IMG/VR virus record: IMGVR_UViG_3300042434_002493
Coordinates: 1-64,000 of that record
Reading direction: 5' to 3' (one strand)
From: a virus
Length of the DNA stretch: 64,000 bases
The translations under genes and the position numbers were made by a program. Positions 35,643-44,818 of this stretch are shown one piece after another (the first letter of the stretch is position 1; each line of letters begins with the position of its first letter). The notes under the pieces were generated by a model. It was not told the origin of the DNA, made no database searches, and worked only from the letters and a program-made list of their open reading frames with translations.

Positions 35643-36674
35643 ATGCGCGCGACCCCACACCAGAGCCACGTTGAATACAGCCATGCCCACGCCGACGTGG
35701 ACATCGAGCTGCTCACGCGCCGCGTGGCCGTGTTCGACGGGTTCGAGGCGTTCAAGGCCGCGACCGGCGAGTTGCCGATGCACCGGCCGGACCTGAAGCG
35801 GGAGCGCCGCGATGGCGCCGACGTCTGGACGCGCAACGGCATCATCGTGCCGCACCCGGACAAGGTCCGCTGGTTGTGGGCGCGTTTCAGCGACCCGTCG
35901 CCGGACCTCGAAGGCGAGAGTGTGTCCGCCGCGCCGTTCCGCCAGTTCGCCGACGACAGCGTCCGCAAGTGGGGCGGGTGGATCGACATGAACCACTGGT
36001 CTCGCCCTCAGCGGTTCCCCGAGCAGATGGCCAAGGCCGGCCGGTCCCCCGAAGAGTACGTCATCGGCAAGCTCACGGAGATCCGTGTGAGCGGCGACGA
36101 CACAAGCTACGCCGAGGGCTACCTCTGGCCCGAGGGCGTCAACGAGCACGCCGACACCGCCGCCGGTTGGCTCCGGTACGCCCCCGACATGGTCCACTGT
36201 TCCGCCGGTGGGCCCATCGTGAAGGGGCACCCGCAGATCGTCGGTGGCCGCAAGGTCGTGCCCGTTCAGATTTTCCTGAACCACCTGGCCATCGCGCTCC
36301 AGGGTGTTCACAACGAGACCGCCGTCAAGACCACGCCCTTCGGGGAGTTCTACAAGGCACTGGCCGATGGGATCTCCGAGACCGAATGCGCGGGTGACAG
36401 CAGTTTCGCCAAGCACGTCCGCGGCATGCCCGAGGGCACCAAGGCCATGACGGCCGCCGCCGTGGCGCCCGCCGTGCCCGAGGATCTGGAGGGCGCCAAG
36501 ACCACGAAGCCGGCAGGCCCGCGAGACGTGACCGACGTGACCGACTGCGACCACTGGATCGCCGGCACCCGGAAGTTCCATTCCACCGCCGCCGCGCACG
36601 AACACCTGACGCGATGTTGCGGCTGGCCAGCGACGCGCGCGCGCGATTACCTCGCCGCCGCCACCCGATCCTGA
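35643..36674 (+). CDS. Putative prohead (capsid maturation) protease
   Basis: This 343-aa protein precedes the scaffold-like and capsid genes, the usual place of the protease that cuts scaffold and capsid precursors. Residues about 130-230 carry a pattern like S78/U35-type proteases: YVIGKLTEIR and YAEGYLWPEGVNEHAD, then MVHCSAGGPIV with a candidate nucleophile S187, and VVPVQIFLNHLAIALQGVHN, which matches the 'x-L-T/NHxA-I-x-x-x-P-V-N' ending of the domain. The C-terminal 90 residues include DCDHWIAGTRKFHSTAAAHEHLTRCCGW, a possible Cys/His cluster. A GAGGAG ribosome site lies ahead of the ATG. The family call is by pattern and position. Confidence 0.6.
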   Translation: MRATPHQSHVEYSHAHADVDIELLTRRVAVFDGFEAFKAATGELPMHRPDLKRERRDGADVWTRNGIIVPHPDKVRWLWARFSDPSPDLEGESVSAAPFRQFADDSVRKWGGWIDMNHWSRPQRFPEQMAKAGRSPEEYVIGKLTEIRVSGDDTSYAEGYLWPEGVNEHADTAAGWLRYAPDMVHCSAGGPIVKGHPQIVGGRKVVPVQIFLNHLAIALQGVHNETAVKTTPFGEFYKALADGISETECAGDSSFAKHVRGMPEGTKAMTAAAVAPAVPEDLEGAKTTKPAGPRDVTDVTDCDHWIAGTRKFHSTAAAHEHLTRCCGWPATRARDYLAAATRS

Positions 36675-36688
36675 AGGAGACGACCCCT

Positions 36689-37498
36689 ATGTCCAACACC
36701 GTCGAGTCCATCCAGCGCAACCTCGCCGTACTGCGTGACGCGCTGCCCGAGGGGGCCAAGGCGATGCCGCCTGGCATGCCTCCGATGGGCGCCCCCCCCG
36801 GCGGCGCCCCGCCTGGCGGCGCTCCCGGGCCGAGCCCCATGCCCGCGCTCCCCGGCTCCCCCCCGCCCGGCATGGGGATCTCGCCCCCGCCCCCCACCCC
36901 CGAAGGGGACGAGGAGGAGAATCCCGAAGGGGACGAGGAAGAGAATCCCGAGGACGAGGAGGGCACCAAGGCTTTCTACGAGGGGTGCAAGAGCGCCGAG
37001 TGCGGTCGATGCTTGCCGTGCATCAACGCCGAGGCCGAGAACGAGGGCGCCAAGTCCTACCAGGACGGCCAGGCCGCCGCCCAGGTCGGCAGCACCGTGC
37101 TCGCGCGCCTCATCGAGGGCGCCGTTCACGCGGCCGTGGGGTCGCGCCTGCGTCGCATCGAGCGGCAGCTCGAAGCCGTCGCGCAGGGCGTGGACGGCAA
37201 CCTGACGCTGGGGCTCAAGAGCGCCGAGAGCCTGGGCGCTCTGCGCCGGGCCCCCGGCGTGCTCCCCCGCGGCCCCGGCGTCGCGGTCGCCAACGCCCGT
37301 GGCGGGAATCCCGCGCCGGGCGTTCACCTGCCGCCTCCGGTCGAGGAGGGTGGTAAGTGCCCCTACAACGAGCAGCAGCTTCTCATCGCCGTGCAGAAGG
37401 GCGTCCTGACGGGCGCCGAGGCGCAGCTCTGGATGAACCGTGACCAGCCCCCTGCCCGTCTGCGCAACCCCGTCGAAGCCGTGAAGTCCGTCCTCTGA
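36689..37498 (+). CDS. Putative scaffold / head assembly protein
   Basis: The 269-aa product follows AAGGAG by a good spacing. After an N-terminal helix (TVESIQRNLAVLRDAL) come Pro/Gly/Met low-complexity runs (GAPPGGAPPGG) and two copies of an acidic EGDEEENP repeat. A Cys-rich patch (GCKSAECGRCLPC, about residues 97-110) and a long helical segment (VGSTVLARLIEGAVHAAVGS, then RRIERQLEAV) follow. The last part (PYNEQQLLIAVQKGVLTGAEAQLWMNR) is helical. It lies directly between the protease and the major capsid gene, so a scaffold or protease-processed core protein is likely. The Cys cluster could bind zinc and is unusual in scaffolds. Confidence 0.55.
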   Translation: MSNTVESIQRNLAVLRDALPEGAKAMPPGMPPMGAPPGGAPPGGAPGPSPMPALPGSPPPGMGISPPPPTPEGDEEENPEGDEEENPEDEEGTKAFYEGCKSAECGRCLPCINAEAENEGAKSYQDGQAAAQVGSTVLARLIEGAVHAAVGSRLRRIERQLEAVAQGVDGNLTLGLKSAESLGALRRAPGVLPRGPGVAVANARGGNPAPGVHLPPPVEEGGKCPYNEQQLLIAVQKGVLTGAEAQLWMNRDQPPARLRNPVEAVKSVL

Positions 37499-37536
37499 GG
37501 CCACAGGCCCAATTTCAGAAAGAAGGAGAGAACAGC

Positions 37537-39024
37537 ATGAACACCCCCGCTGGCCTGTACCTGCCGCTCACCCCCGACCTCATGCACCTGGTCGGAGGCG
37601 AGCAGGGCCTCAAGGCGATGACCGCCGAAGTCGGCAGCCGCGCCATCAACGTCATGGGCGCCGTCCCCGAGAACCTGGAGATGCAGGCGCACGTCGCCCT
37701 CTGGGATCGCGACGACCTCCGCCTCCTCCGCGAACTGCCGAGCGTGGACGCCGAGAGCATCTCGCACGAGTTCGGCGTCGTGGACTCCTACGGCAACGTG
37801 CAGGGCACCTCCCTGTTCGCGCCCGAGGGCGGTCTCGGCATGCAGACCGGCTACAGCCTGGCCAAGCTCATGACGCGGATCGTCACGCTCCAGCTCGTGA
37901 ACAAGGTGACGGGCACCGCCCGCGCGCAGAAGACCATGTCGGTCCTGGGGAGCACGGATGCGCTCGTGAGCAACCGCGAGGCGATCATGAGGAACTTCCT
38001 CATGGTCAAGTCCATCGCGACGATCCACGCGCGAGCCGGCGCCTCGACCTCGACCCTGCGATTCTCCGGTCTCCTGGAGCAGTTCCAGGTGCGCAACCAG
38101 TCCGCGGACTTCGCGCACCGGCTCTACTCCTGCGACCCGACCCTCGTCATCGACAAGCGCGGCACCTGGATGAACCGATCCGACGTCAAGAGCGCCGGCA
38201 CCCAGATGTACAAGAACGGGTGGGGCAAGCTGAACCGGATCTTCATGACGCCGGAGACGAGCGAGAACTTCCAGGGCGAGGTGGAGACGAACTTCCCCAT
38301 CGAGCGCGCGGACATCAAGGACATCGGCGACAACGGTCTCATCATCGGTGCGACCATCGCCGGCATCCGTCACCAGGGCGGCGTCGCCCTGTTCATGACG
38401 GACAACAGCTTGGACCCGGGCCTCACCCACGGCGAGTTCAAGGGCGATCCCCCGCCCAACAGCCCGGTGCGCCCCGACGCCCCCACCATCGTGACCGCGA
38501 ACAACGTCGCCAACTCGAAGTGGGAAGCCATCGACGTCCCCGCTGACGCGGGCGTGATCAAGTACAAGGTGTGCTTCGAGAACGACTTCGGGCCCAGCCA
38601 GCCCAGCGTCGCGTCGGCCGGGACCAACCCGGTCGCCGGGTGCCGCCAGCGCCTCACGATCAACACCCGCGCCGACGCCAAGAGCGTGAAGATCCTGCGC
38701 AACAGCGCGCAGCGTCCGACCGAGTTCTACGTCATCGGCGAGATCCCCAACAGCGGCGCCGTGCTCACGTTCGACGACCTGAACTGGAAGATCCCCGGTT
38801 CCGCCGTGGCCATCGGCCTGGAGATGATGTACGGCAAGAGCCAGACGAACCGGCTCAACGCCCGCGCCCGGGACAACGCGGTGCGCTTCGCGCAGCTCGA
38901 AGAGATGCACAGCGTCCCCCTCGCCAAGATCGGCGACTTCGACTGGGAGATGATCATCGAGCGCACCGCGCCCGAGCTGGTCCAGAAGCTCCGCATGGTG
39001 GTCTGGGAGAACATCGGCCGCTAG
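37537..39024 (+). CDS. Major capsid protein (probable)
   Basis: The 495-aa product has the strongest ribosome site in the region (AAAGAAGGAGAG ahead of the ATG), as expected for the most abundant virion protein. It sits after protease and scaffold genes. The N-terminus (LYLPLTPDLMHLVGG) and segments such as SYGNVQGTSLFAPEGGLGMQ and LVNKVTGTARAQKTM fit large-phage capsid subunits, and the C-terminal part (NRLNARARDNAVRFAQLEEMHSVP through VWENIGR) suits an HK97-type P domain. Residues about 308-405 (PPNSPVRPDAPTIVTA, ending with the DLNWK segment) look like an inserted Ig/fibronectin-like domain with Pro-rich hinge. The fold call is an inference. Confidence 0.7.
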   Translation: MNTPAGLYLPLTPDLMHLVGGEQGLKAMTAEVGSRAINVMGAVPENLEMQAHVALWDRDDLRLLRELPSVDAESISHEFGVVDSYGNVQGTSLFAPEGGLGMQTGYSLAKLMTRIVTLQLVNKVTGTARAQKTMSVLGSTDALVSNREAIMRNFLMVKSIATIHARAGASTSTLRFSGLLEQFQVRNQSADFAHRLYSCDPTLVIDKRGTWMNRSDVKSAGTQMYKNGWGKLNRIFMTPETSENFQGEVETNFPIERADIKDIGDNGLIIGATIAGIRHQGGVALFMTDNSLDPGLTHGEFKGDPPPNSPVRPDAPTIVTANNVANSKWEAIDVPADAGVIKYKVCFENDFGPSQPSVASAGTNPVAGCRQRLTINTRADAKSVKILRNSAQRPTEFYVIGEIPNSGAVLTFDDLNWKIPGSAVAIGLEMMYGKSQTNRLNARARDNAVRFAQLEEMHSVPLAKIGDFDWEMIIERTAPELVQKLRMVVWENIGR

Positions 39025-39079
39025 TCTGCGGCCCTGCACCCTGACCTGAATCGTCGCCGACACCCCGAGGAAGCCGACC

Positions 39080-39862
39080 ATGAAGCACTGTATCATCCGA
39101 GCCCTGCGACCCTTCGAGGGCTCCATCATCTTTGCCCACGTCGAGACGCGATGCCGGGCCGATGGCCTGGTGGAGGCCGTCATGACGGGGCAAACCGAAC
39201 TGCCCATCGAGTGCGCCACGTTCGCGCAGGCGTACTCGCAATTCGAGGTCCAGGTGGTCGATGGCGCCGCCCCGCCTCTGGTCCCCCAGGGGCTCCGCAT
39301 CGCCCAGCCCTGGCACGGCATGGTGCCCACGGTGCCCACCCTGGACGAACTGGTGACGAGCGGCGTCGCCGAGGCCGACGCCGAGGCCATCCGCGACCAC
39401 GAGGCTCGTTGCGCCGAGGCCGGTCTCTGGCCCTACGGTGTCAACCCGCCCCCCGCAATCTGGACGGAGCACCTGGCGCAGCGCGACCCGCCCGTCGAGG
39501 CGCCCGGCGAGGTGTTCACCCCGGAGCCTGGCGAGATTGCCGATCCCGTGGCCTACGAGGCCGCCTTGGCGGCCGGCGCCATCGGGGAGATCCCGGCCGG
39601 CGACCTGCCCGCCGCGGCACCCGCCGCCGAGGACGGCCCCAAGCTCGACCTGCCCGCCGCGGCACCCGCACCCGCCGCGGAACCCGCCGCAGGGGTGTCT
39701 CACTTCGAGGCGCGGCGCGCCGAACTGATGCGCCTCGCCGAGCTTCCCGACCGTGGAGGTGCGCTGCGGGAGATCGTCCGCAACCACAACATGACCGGGG
39801 TCGGCAACGCCAAGACCGAAATGATTGAGGCGATCCTCGCGCAAGAGTTCCCGAACGGGTGA
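39080..39862 (+). CDS. Virion-associated protein with C-terminal HeH/SAP-like motif
   Basis: The 260-aa product has an N-terminal beta-like domain (MKHCIIRALRPFEGSIIFAH). A middle part is rich in Pro, Ala and Glu with two near copies of DLPAAAPA, and the C-terminal helical pair (residues about 223-258: RAELMRLAELPDRGGALREI, then HNMTGVGNAKTEMIEAILAQ) resembles the helix-extension-helix/SAP-like motif found at the ends of phage head-completion proteins and Rho-like domains. GAGG precedes the ATG. It follows the capsid gene, so a capsid or neck role is likely. No family is certain. Confidence 0.6.
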   Translation: MKHCIIRALRPFEGSIIFAHVETRCRADGLVEAVMTGQTELPIECATFAQAYSQFEVQVVDGAAPPLVPQGLRIAQPWHGMVPTVPTLDELVTSGVAEADAEAIRDHEARCAEAGLWPYGVNPPPAIWTEHLAQRDPPVEAPGEVFTPEPGEIADPVAYEAALAAGAIGEIPAGDLPAAAPAAEDGPKLDLPAAAPAPAAEPAAGVSHFEARRAELMRLAELPDRGGALREIVRNHNMTGVGNAKTEMIEAILAQEFPNG

Positions 39863-39870
39863 GGTGAGAC

Positions 39871-40365
39871 GTGTCGAACAATCGCGACCCGCATGAACTG
39901 CTCCAGCGGGGATTCCAGGTCCCCGGCGCCGATGCGCTGGCCGTCCGCCAGACGGGCGGCGCGGTGCGTCACGCGCTCCAGAGCGCCAGCCACCAGCGGG
40001 CCGTCGTGGTCGCCGCCGGTGGCAACCTGGGGGACGACGAGCCCGCAGCCCCGACGTCGATTGCCGACCACACCACCACCACGCGCAGCATGGTCAGCGG
40101 TGTCACCGAGCACTTCGACGCGGCGCGCCTGTTTCTGCGCGCACCGGACGGCGGCGCCGCCTTCGAGGCCGACATCGAGGTCTACCGCGTGACCGACCTG
40201 GGGGACATCGTGCGAGCCGGCACGCTGACCGGCGTGCCGGCTCTGACCGAGGTGCGCGATGCCGGAATCGGGCATCGCCGGAGCCTCTACCGCCTCACGA
40301 ACATCACCCTCGACGGCGCCTCCGGGATCACGCTCTGCGTGGCCGGCGAGGGCGCCCCGCTCTAA
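39871..40365 (+). CDS. Small structural protein, unknown
   Basis: The 164-aa product starts with GTG at 39871, 8 bases after the previous stop and behind GAGGTGAG. After a short helical start (DPHELLQRGF) it is beta-like: QRAVVVAAGGNLG, AARLFLRAPDG, ADIEVYRVTDLGDI, YRLTNITLDGASGITLCVAG. The alternating pattern and position after the capsid gene suggest a decoration or neck protein. Not recognised by family. Confidence 0.6.
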   Translation: MSNNRDPHELLQRGFQVPGADALAVRQTGGAVRHALQSASHQRAVVVAAGGNLGDDEPAAPTSIADHTTTTRSMVSGVTEHFDAARLFLRAPDGGAAFEADIEVYRVTDLGDIVRAGTLTGVPALTEVRDAGIGHRRSLYRLTNITLDGASGITLCVAGEGAPL

Positions 40366-40374
40366 CTGGGGAAG

Positions 40375-40659
40375 ATGCGCCGTCGCAACCCGCCACCGCC
40401 GGCAGCCGCCTCGACCGCCGACGACTGGCAGCGCATCTCTCTCACCGTCGAGTCGGACGATCAGCGAGCGTTCACCCTGGATGCCGCCGCGGCCCTGGAC
40501 GAGGATGGCGACCCGAAGGCACGCATCGAATACAGCGGGGGCACCTACAACGCTCCCGACGATTTCACGACCGCGGGCACCACGCTGACGTGGGCCGGAA
40601 CGATTCCCCTGGTTGTGGGGGAGTCGTTGACCCTCTGGATTGTGCCGCAGCGCACATAA
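40375..40659 (+). CDS. Small beta-rich protein, unknown
   Basis: The 94-aa product has an N-terminal Arg/Pro-rich run (MRRRNPPPPAAA) and a beta-like body (WQRISLTVESDDQRAFTL, TTLTWAGTIPLVVGESLTLW). GGGGAAG lies just before the ATG. It looks like a small decoration or fibre-attachment protein, lying between the beta-like 164-aa protein and the repeat-rich fibre gene. No family is recognised. Confidence 0.55.
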   Translation: MRRRNPPPPAAASTADDWQRISLTVESDDQRAFTLDAAAALDEDGDPKARIEYSGGTYNAPDDFTTAGTTLTWAGTIPLVVGESLTLWIVPQRT

Positions 40660-40678
40660 CAAGCACAGGAGAAGGAAC

Positions 40679-42469
40679 ATGGGGAAGATCAAGGCCAAGC
40701 AGCTCGCGCTCGTCGCGGCATTCGTTTCCGGCACGGGCGGGGCGCTCGACCTCGCGGACGAAGGCATCGCCGCATCGAAGCTGGCGGGCAACATCGGAGC
40801 CGACAAGCTCAGTCAGGCGTTGCTCAACCAGATCGTCACCGGCCAGCGCCAGCGCGAGAGCGTGCTGGTGGAGCAGCAACTCCTCGGCAGCAGCGGGGCG
40901 GGCGTCGCTCCCGCGACGGTGATCAAGATCGCGACGAACCCCAACCAGAACGAGAACATCTACATCAAAAACTCGGAGCAGACCGAGAATTTCGTATTCA
41001 AGAACGCCGAGGCCGCGGCGTTCGACGTGCTCATCGGCGCCAACGCGGATGAGACCGCGGCGAACCTCGCCGCCGCGATCAACGCGGACTCCGCCGGCTG
41101 GTCGGCCGTGGTGAAGACGAACCTGGACGCCATCGCCGGGACCGTCGTCATCATCTACCGCAAGACCACCACGGCCGGCCTCGCCGACCGCGTCTACAAG
41201 CTCACCGGCGGTGGCCTCCGCACCGTCAACTTCGCGGGCGGCCGGTACGACGCGACGGTCAGCTCCGAGGGCGTGATGACCGCCATCGACGCGGACAACC
41301 TCACCACCCTGAGCCCGTCGGACCCGGCGACGGCGACCTTCGGTTTCGGGCGCGTCGCGGCCGATCTCATCGACGGCGATCTGCGCTTCGTGATGGCCGG
41401 CGGCGCTTCGTATGTCTACGACGCGGACGCGGCACAGTGGGACAACGCCGGGGCGGCCATCATCGGCGAGGGCGCGGTCGGGGTGGACGAGATCAGCAGC
41501 GCCATCGCGGGCGCCGGTCTGCTGGGCGGCTCCGGCTCCGCCCTGTCGGTCAACGTGGACGACACGGGCATCGAGATCAGCTCGGATGCCCTTCGCCTGA
41601 AGGACGGCGGCGTCTCGGCCGGCAAGCTGGGCACCAACGCCGTGACGACCGCGAAGATCGCCGACGCGAACGTGACGACGGCGAAGCTCGCCGACGACGG
41701 CGTGACCACGGCGAAGATCCTCGACGCGAACGTGACGACGGCGAAGCTCGCCGACGCGAACGTCACCACGGCGAAGATCGCCGACGCGAACGTGACGACG
41801 GCGAAGCTCGCCGACGACGGCGTGACCACGGCGAAGATCCTCGACGCCAACGTGACGACGGCGAAGCTCGCCGACGCGAACGTGACGACGGCGAAGATCG
41901 CCGACGCGAACGTGACCGCCGCGAAGCTCGCCAGCGACGCCGTGACCACGGCGAAGATCCTCGACGCCAACGTGACGACGGCGAAGCTCGCCGACGCAAA
42001 CGTGACGACGGCCAAGCTCGCCGCGACGTGCGTCACCGCGGCCAAGCTCGGCAGCGACGTTGCCGGCAACGGCCTCACCGGGGGCAACGGCGCGGCCCTC
42101 GCCGTGCTCGCCGCCAACACGTCGGTCAACGTCGCCACTGGCGGCGTCAAGGCCGCCGTGCCCGTCCTGGACGACAAGGCGCGCGCCCCGAGCGGCGCGG
42201 TCACGACGGACGAGGCCACCACCGGGCTCACCATCACGAAGACCCCGGCCGCCGGCAGCTACATCCGCGTGTCGCTCAACGGCGTCGGTGTGGAGCTGGG
42301 CGGCGACAAGACGAAGGACTGTTACTTCAGCGACGACGGAGGCACCACCGCGCGTGCCCTCGCCAGTGTGGTCGCGGGTGACACGCTCTACTGGAATGCC
42401 GTGATCAGCGGTGTCAATCTCTCGACCGACGATGAGATCGACTTCGACTACCTCAACACCACCGCCTGA
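40679..42469 (+). CDS. Repeat-rich fibre protein (capsid or tail fibre)
   Basis: The 596-aa product starts at ATG 40679 behind AGGAGAAGGA; a reading from 40640 is less likely. The N-terminus (MGKIKAKQLALVAAFVSGTG) and the ASKLAG/ADKLSQ motif are followed by a globular region. Residues about 321-460 hold fourteen 10-residue repeats of the type NVTTAKLADA or GVTTAKILDA, a pattern found in phage fibres that form trimeric beta-helical shafts. The C-terminal about 135 residues (GLTGGNGAALAVLAANTS then ITKTPAAGSYIRV) form a separate beta domain. It lies directly after capsid genes and before the neck genes, so it might be a head fibre or a tail fibre. Confidence 0.65.
   Translation: MGKIKAKQLALVAAFVSGTGGALDLADEGIAASKLAGNIGADKLSQALLNQIVTGQRQRESVLVEQQLLGSSGAGVAPATVIKIATNPNQNENIYIKNSEQTENFVFKNAEAAAFDVLIGANADETAANLAAAINADSAGWSAVVKTNLDAIAGTVVIIYRKTTTAGLADRVYKLTGGGLRTVNFAGGRYDATVSSEGVMTAIDADNLTTLSPSDPATATFGFGRVAADLIDGDLRFVMAGGASYVYDADAAQWDNAGAAIIGEGAVGVDEISSAIAGAGLLGGSGSALSVNVDDTGIEISSDALRLKDGGVSAGKLGTNAVTTAKIADANVTTAKLADDGVTTAKILDANVTTAKLADANVTTAKIADANVTTAKLADDGVTTAKILDANVTTAKLADANVTTAKIADANVTAAKLASDAVTTAKILDANVTTAKLADANVTTAKLAATCVTAAKLGSDVAGNGLTGGNGAALAVLAANTSVNVATGGVKAAVPVLDDKARAPSGAVTTDEATTGLTITKTPAAGSYIRVSLNGVGVELGGDKTKDCYFSDDGGTTARALASVVAGDTLYWNAVISGVNLSTDDEIDFDYLNTTA
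41639..42058 (+). repeat. Tandem 30-base coding repeat, 14 units
   Basis: Fourteen in-frame 30-base units encode AVTTAKIADA-like decapeptides. Units follow in a near regular order (TAKLADD, TAKILDA, TAKLADA, TAKIADA), suggesting that a larger block of about four units was itself duplicated. Unit number could change by slippage or recombination. Confidence 0.9.
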
Positions 42470-42502
42470 GCCCGCCCGTGAGGCGCGGCAGGAGGAAGCA
42501 CC

Positions 42503-43309
42503 TTGCCGCGCCTCGCCCGCCTCGCCCGCGATCCATTCAATCTCCCAGGCCGCATCGTGAACGACGCGCAAACGTCGTGCAAACCGGCCTCGCGAGTTCT
42601 CGTGTCCGACCCAGCGTTGGTCGCCGCGTTCGGCGTGGCCGGCCGGTGGGACGAGTCGGCCCGCCGCGTCGAGTACGGCGCGGACCCCTCCGAGCCGGGC
42701 GCCATGCTCGACATGGAGACGGCCCTGCGCATCCTGATCAACGAGCTACGCAGGCTCGAACGCGACCGGGCCACCACGGCCCTGTTGCTGCGAGCCATCC
42801 TGAACGGGGCCATCGCCGAGGGCCTGCGGTTGCAGGCGGTCAAGGGCTCGCGCCAACTTCACATGAGCGGGGGCACCGCGATCCTCTTCGAGCGCGACCC
42901 CGTGACCGGCGGCTACGACATCAACCGCTACATGATTCCGGTGCTGAACCCGCTCAAGTTCTACACGGCCTCCGGTTCCGCCCTCATCGACCCGAGCCTG
43001 TTCCACACGCTCCCGAGCGTGTGCGCTGGCGAAGGCCCAGGCGAGATTGTGGCATGGCCCGCCAAGACGTACCGCGTGGACACGCTCGCGCTGATACCCA
43101 AGGGCGAAGACCCGGTGCCCGAGTGGTATCTCTTCCTGGGTCGGCCGACCCAGGCGCGCACCGTGGACGAGATCCCGAGCGTGCCCACGCCCGCCATCCC
43201 GGCAGAGCACGCGGGCGAGTGCCTGCCCCTCTACCGCATCGTGACGCGCCAAGGGGACAAGGGGATCTGGGGGGTCGAGCAGATCGCCAACCGCGTCAAC
43301 GGGGTGTAG
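42503..43309 (+). CDS. Virion or neck protein, unknown
   Basis: I use the TTG at 42503 as start because GGAGGAAG lies 8-12 bases before it; no ATG has a comparable site. The 268-aa product begins LPRLARLARDPFNLPGRI (initiator read as Met). It has a helical segment (AMLDMETALRILINELRRLE), and a body with QLHMSGGTAILFERDPVTGGY and PEWYLFLGRPTQ, ending in GIWGVEQIANRVNGV. No motif is recognised. Its place after the fibre and before the neck genes suggests a structural role. A TTG start with a strong ribosome site is unusual here. Confidence 0.6.
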   Translation: MPRLARLARDPFNLPGRIVNDAQTSCKPASRVLVSDPALVAAFGVAGRWDESARRVEYGADPSEPGAMLDMETALRILINELRRLERDRATTALLLRAILNGAIAEGLRLQAVKGSRQLHMSGGTAILFERDPVTGGYDINRYMIPVLNPLKFYTASGSALIDPSLFHTLPSVCAGEGPGEIVAWPAKTYRVDTLALIPKGEDPVPEWYLFLGRPTQARTVDEIPSVPTPAIPAEHAGECLPLYRIVTRQGDKGIWGVEQIANRVNGV

Positions 43310-43318
43310 GGTAAGGAC

Positions 43319-44818
43319 ATGCCGAAGGTCGGGACCGCCATCACCGTCAGCTTCGCCCTTTTCGAGGCCGACGCCTTCACGCGCCTGACGGGCCGCGCCG
43401 CCGCCGTGGACGTCGAGTTGTGGCGCGCCGACGACGACGGCGGGCGGGTGACGATCTACCGGCGGGACGCCGGTGTCGTGGAGGTTGACGACCTCATCGT
43501 CACCGTCACCGAGACCGCGACGGCCGGCGAGTACGACGCCGTCTTCACCCCGGCGACCGCCGGGCGATACTTCCTGGTGGTCCGCGACGGGCAGAGCCAG
43601 ACGGACCTCGACGAGTCGCCCATCGACGTCACCGCGTTGAGCATCGACGACATCGGGGCGCCGGGCTACCTGGTCGCACTGGACGGGGCCGCCTACGGCA
43701 TCGGCGCCCCCCTGGTGCTCACCTGGCAGTTCCGCTCGAACCGCGCGCCGTACAACGTCGTCGGAGCCCCGGCGATCACCCGCGCCGAGCTGATCGCGCG
43801 CGACGCCGTGACTGTGCTCCAGACGATCCAGGGAGCCGCGTTCGAGGCGCCAAGCCCGACCCTGCGCCGGGCGACGTTCGCCCAGGTCGCCCAGATCGGC
43901 ACCTACTTTGTCCGCCTGATCTTCGCGGGCAACCCCGGCGAGGTCATCGACCGAGTTCCGGTGGACAACCTCGACGCCGAGCCCGTGGCCGGCGTCATGA
44001 GCCTGGCGACGTTCTTCGAGCAGTTCTGCGGGGCGTTCCCTGGAGAGCCGCCCGGACGCGACCTCTTGCGTGGGGACAACGGCGAGCAACTCATCGGCGA
44101 CGAGGGGGTCGCCGCCGCCATCCGCGGCGAGTCCGTCTACGTCGGCCGGCGCATGGGCGTCACGCTGGCCTCGACCCGCTACGCCACCCACCCAGGCGTC
44201 GCCAGCCCCGGAGGCGCTCCCCTGGTGCAGGGCAGCGACTACGACGTCGAGGAGGACCCCTACGACTGGAGCGTCCACAACAGCCTGCGACTGGGCATCT
44301 TGACCCTCCGCCACGGCCCGCTCATCCGCATCAACCGCATCCGCCTGTTCCACGGGCATACGCCCCTGTTCCAGCTCCCGACGCGGTGGGGCGTCATCCG
44401 CCGCAAGGCCGCCGTGGTCGAGATCATCGTGGACCGGGGCGATCTGATCTCCTACGGCGAGAGCGTGCTCGCGCCCGCCGTGACCGGCATGATTCAGAGC
44501 GTGATCGCGTTCAACCGCATGCCCGCCGTCTGGTGCCTCGACTACGAGGCCGGCCTGGAGACGGTGCCCGACGACGTCGTCGCGGTCATCGGCATGCGCG
44601 CCCTGGCCCGCATCCTGACCATCATCGGGACGAAGGCGAACAAGATGGGCGTCTCGTCGCAGAGCACGGGCAAGGACGGACTCTCCCGATCCGTCAGCGT
44701 CACCGCCGACCGCTACCAGCGCATCATGCAGAGCCCGTACATGCAGGCGATGATTTCGGAGGACCAGCTCAACCGGCTCCGAAAGAGCCTCAAGCCCGGG
44801 ATCAAGGTGTTCTCGTGA
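43319..44818 (+). CDS. Virion structural protein, unknown
   Basis: This 499-aa product follows TAAGGAC. The first 200 residues are beta-like and resemble two Ig-like/macroglobulin-type domains (VTVTETATAGEYDAVFTPAT, then YFVRLIFAGNPGEVI). From residue 210 a different domain has FEQFCGAFPGEPPGRDLL and YVGRRMGVTLAST, then helical segments ending in MGVSSQSTGKDGLSRSVSV and LKPGIKVFS. It overlaps the next gene by 4 bases (GTGA). Similar beta-plus-helical proteins occur in the neck or capsid of large phages, but I cannot name it. Confidence 0.55.
   Translation: MPKVGTAITVSFALFEADAFTRLTGRAAAVDVELWRADDDGGRVTIYRRDAGVVEVDDLIVTVTETATAGEYDAVFTPATAGRYFLVVRDGQSQTDLDESPIDVTALSIDDIGAPGYLVALDGAAYGIGAPLVLTWQFRSNRAPYNVVGAPAITRAELIARDAVTVLQTIQGAAFEAPSPTLRRATFAQVAQIGTYFVRLIFAGNPGEVIDRVPVDNLDAEPVAGVMSLATFFEQFCGAFPGEPPGRDLLRGDNGEQLIGDEGVAAAIRGESVYVGRRMGVTLASTRYATHPGVASPGGAPLVQGSDYDVEEDPYDWSVHNSLRLGILTLRHGPLIRINRIRLFHGHTPLFQLPTRWGVIRRKAAVVEIIVDRGDLISYGESVLAPAVTGMIQSVIAFNRMPAVWCLDYEAGLETVPDDVVAVIGMRALARILTIIGTKANKMGVSSQSTGKDGLSRSVSVTADRYQRIMQSPYMQAMISEDQLNRLRKSLKPGIKVFS

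Noticed and set aside
41639-42058. A possible CRISPR array from regularly spaced 30-base units.
   Set aside because: Units are contiguous, in frame and encode decapeptides inside a fibre gene; no spacers exist.
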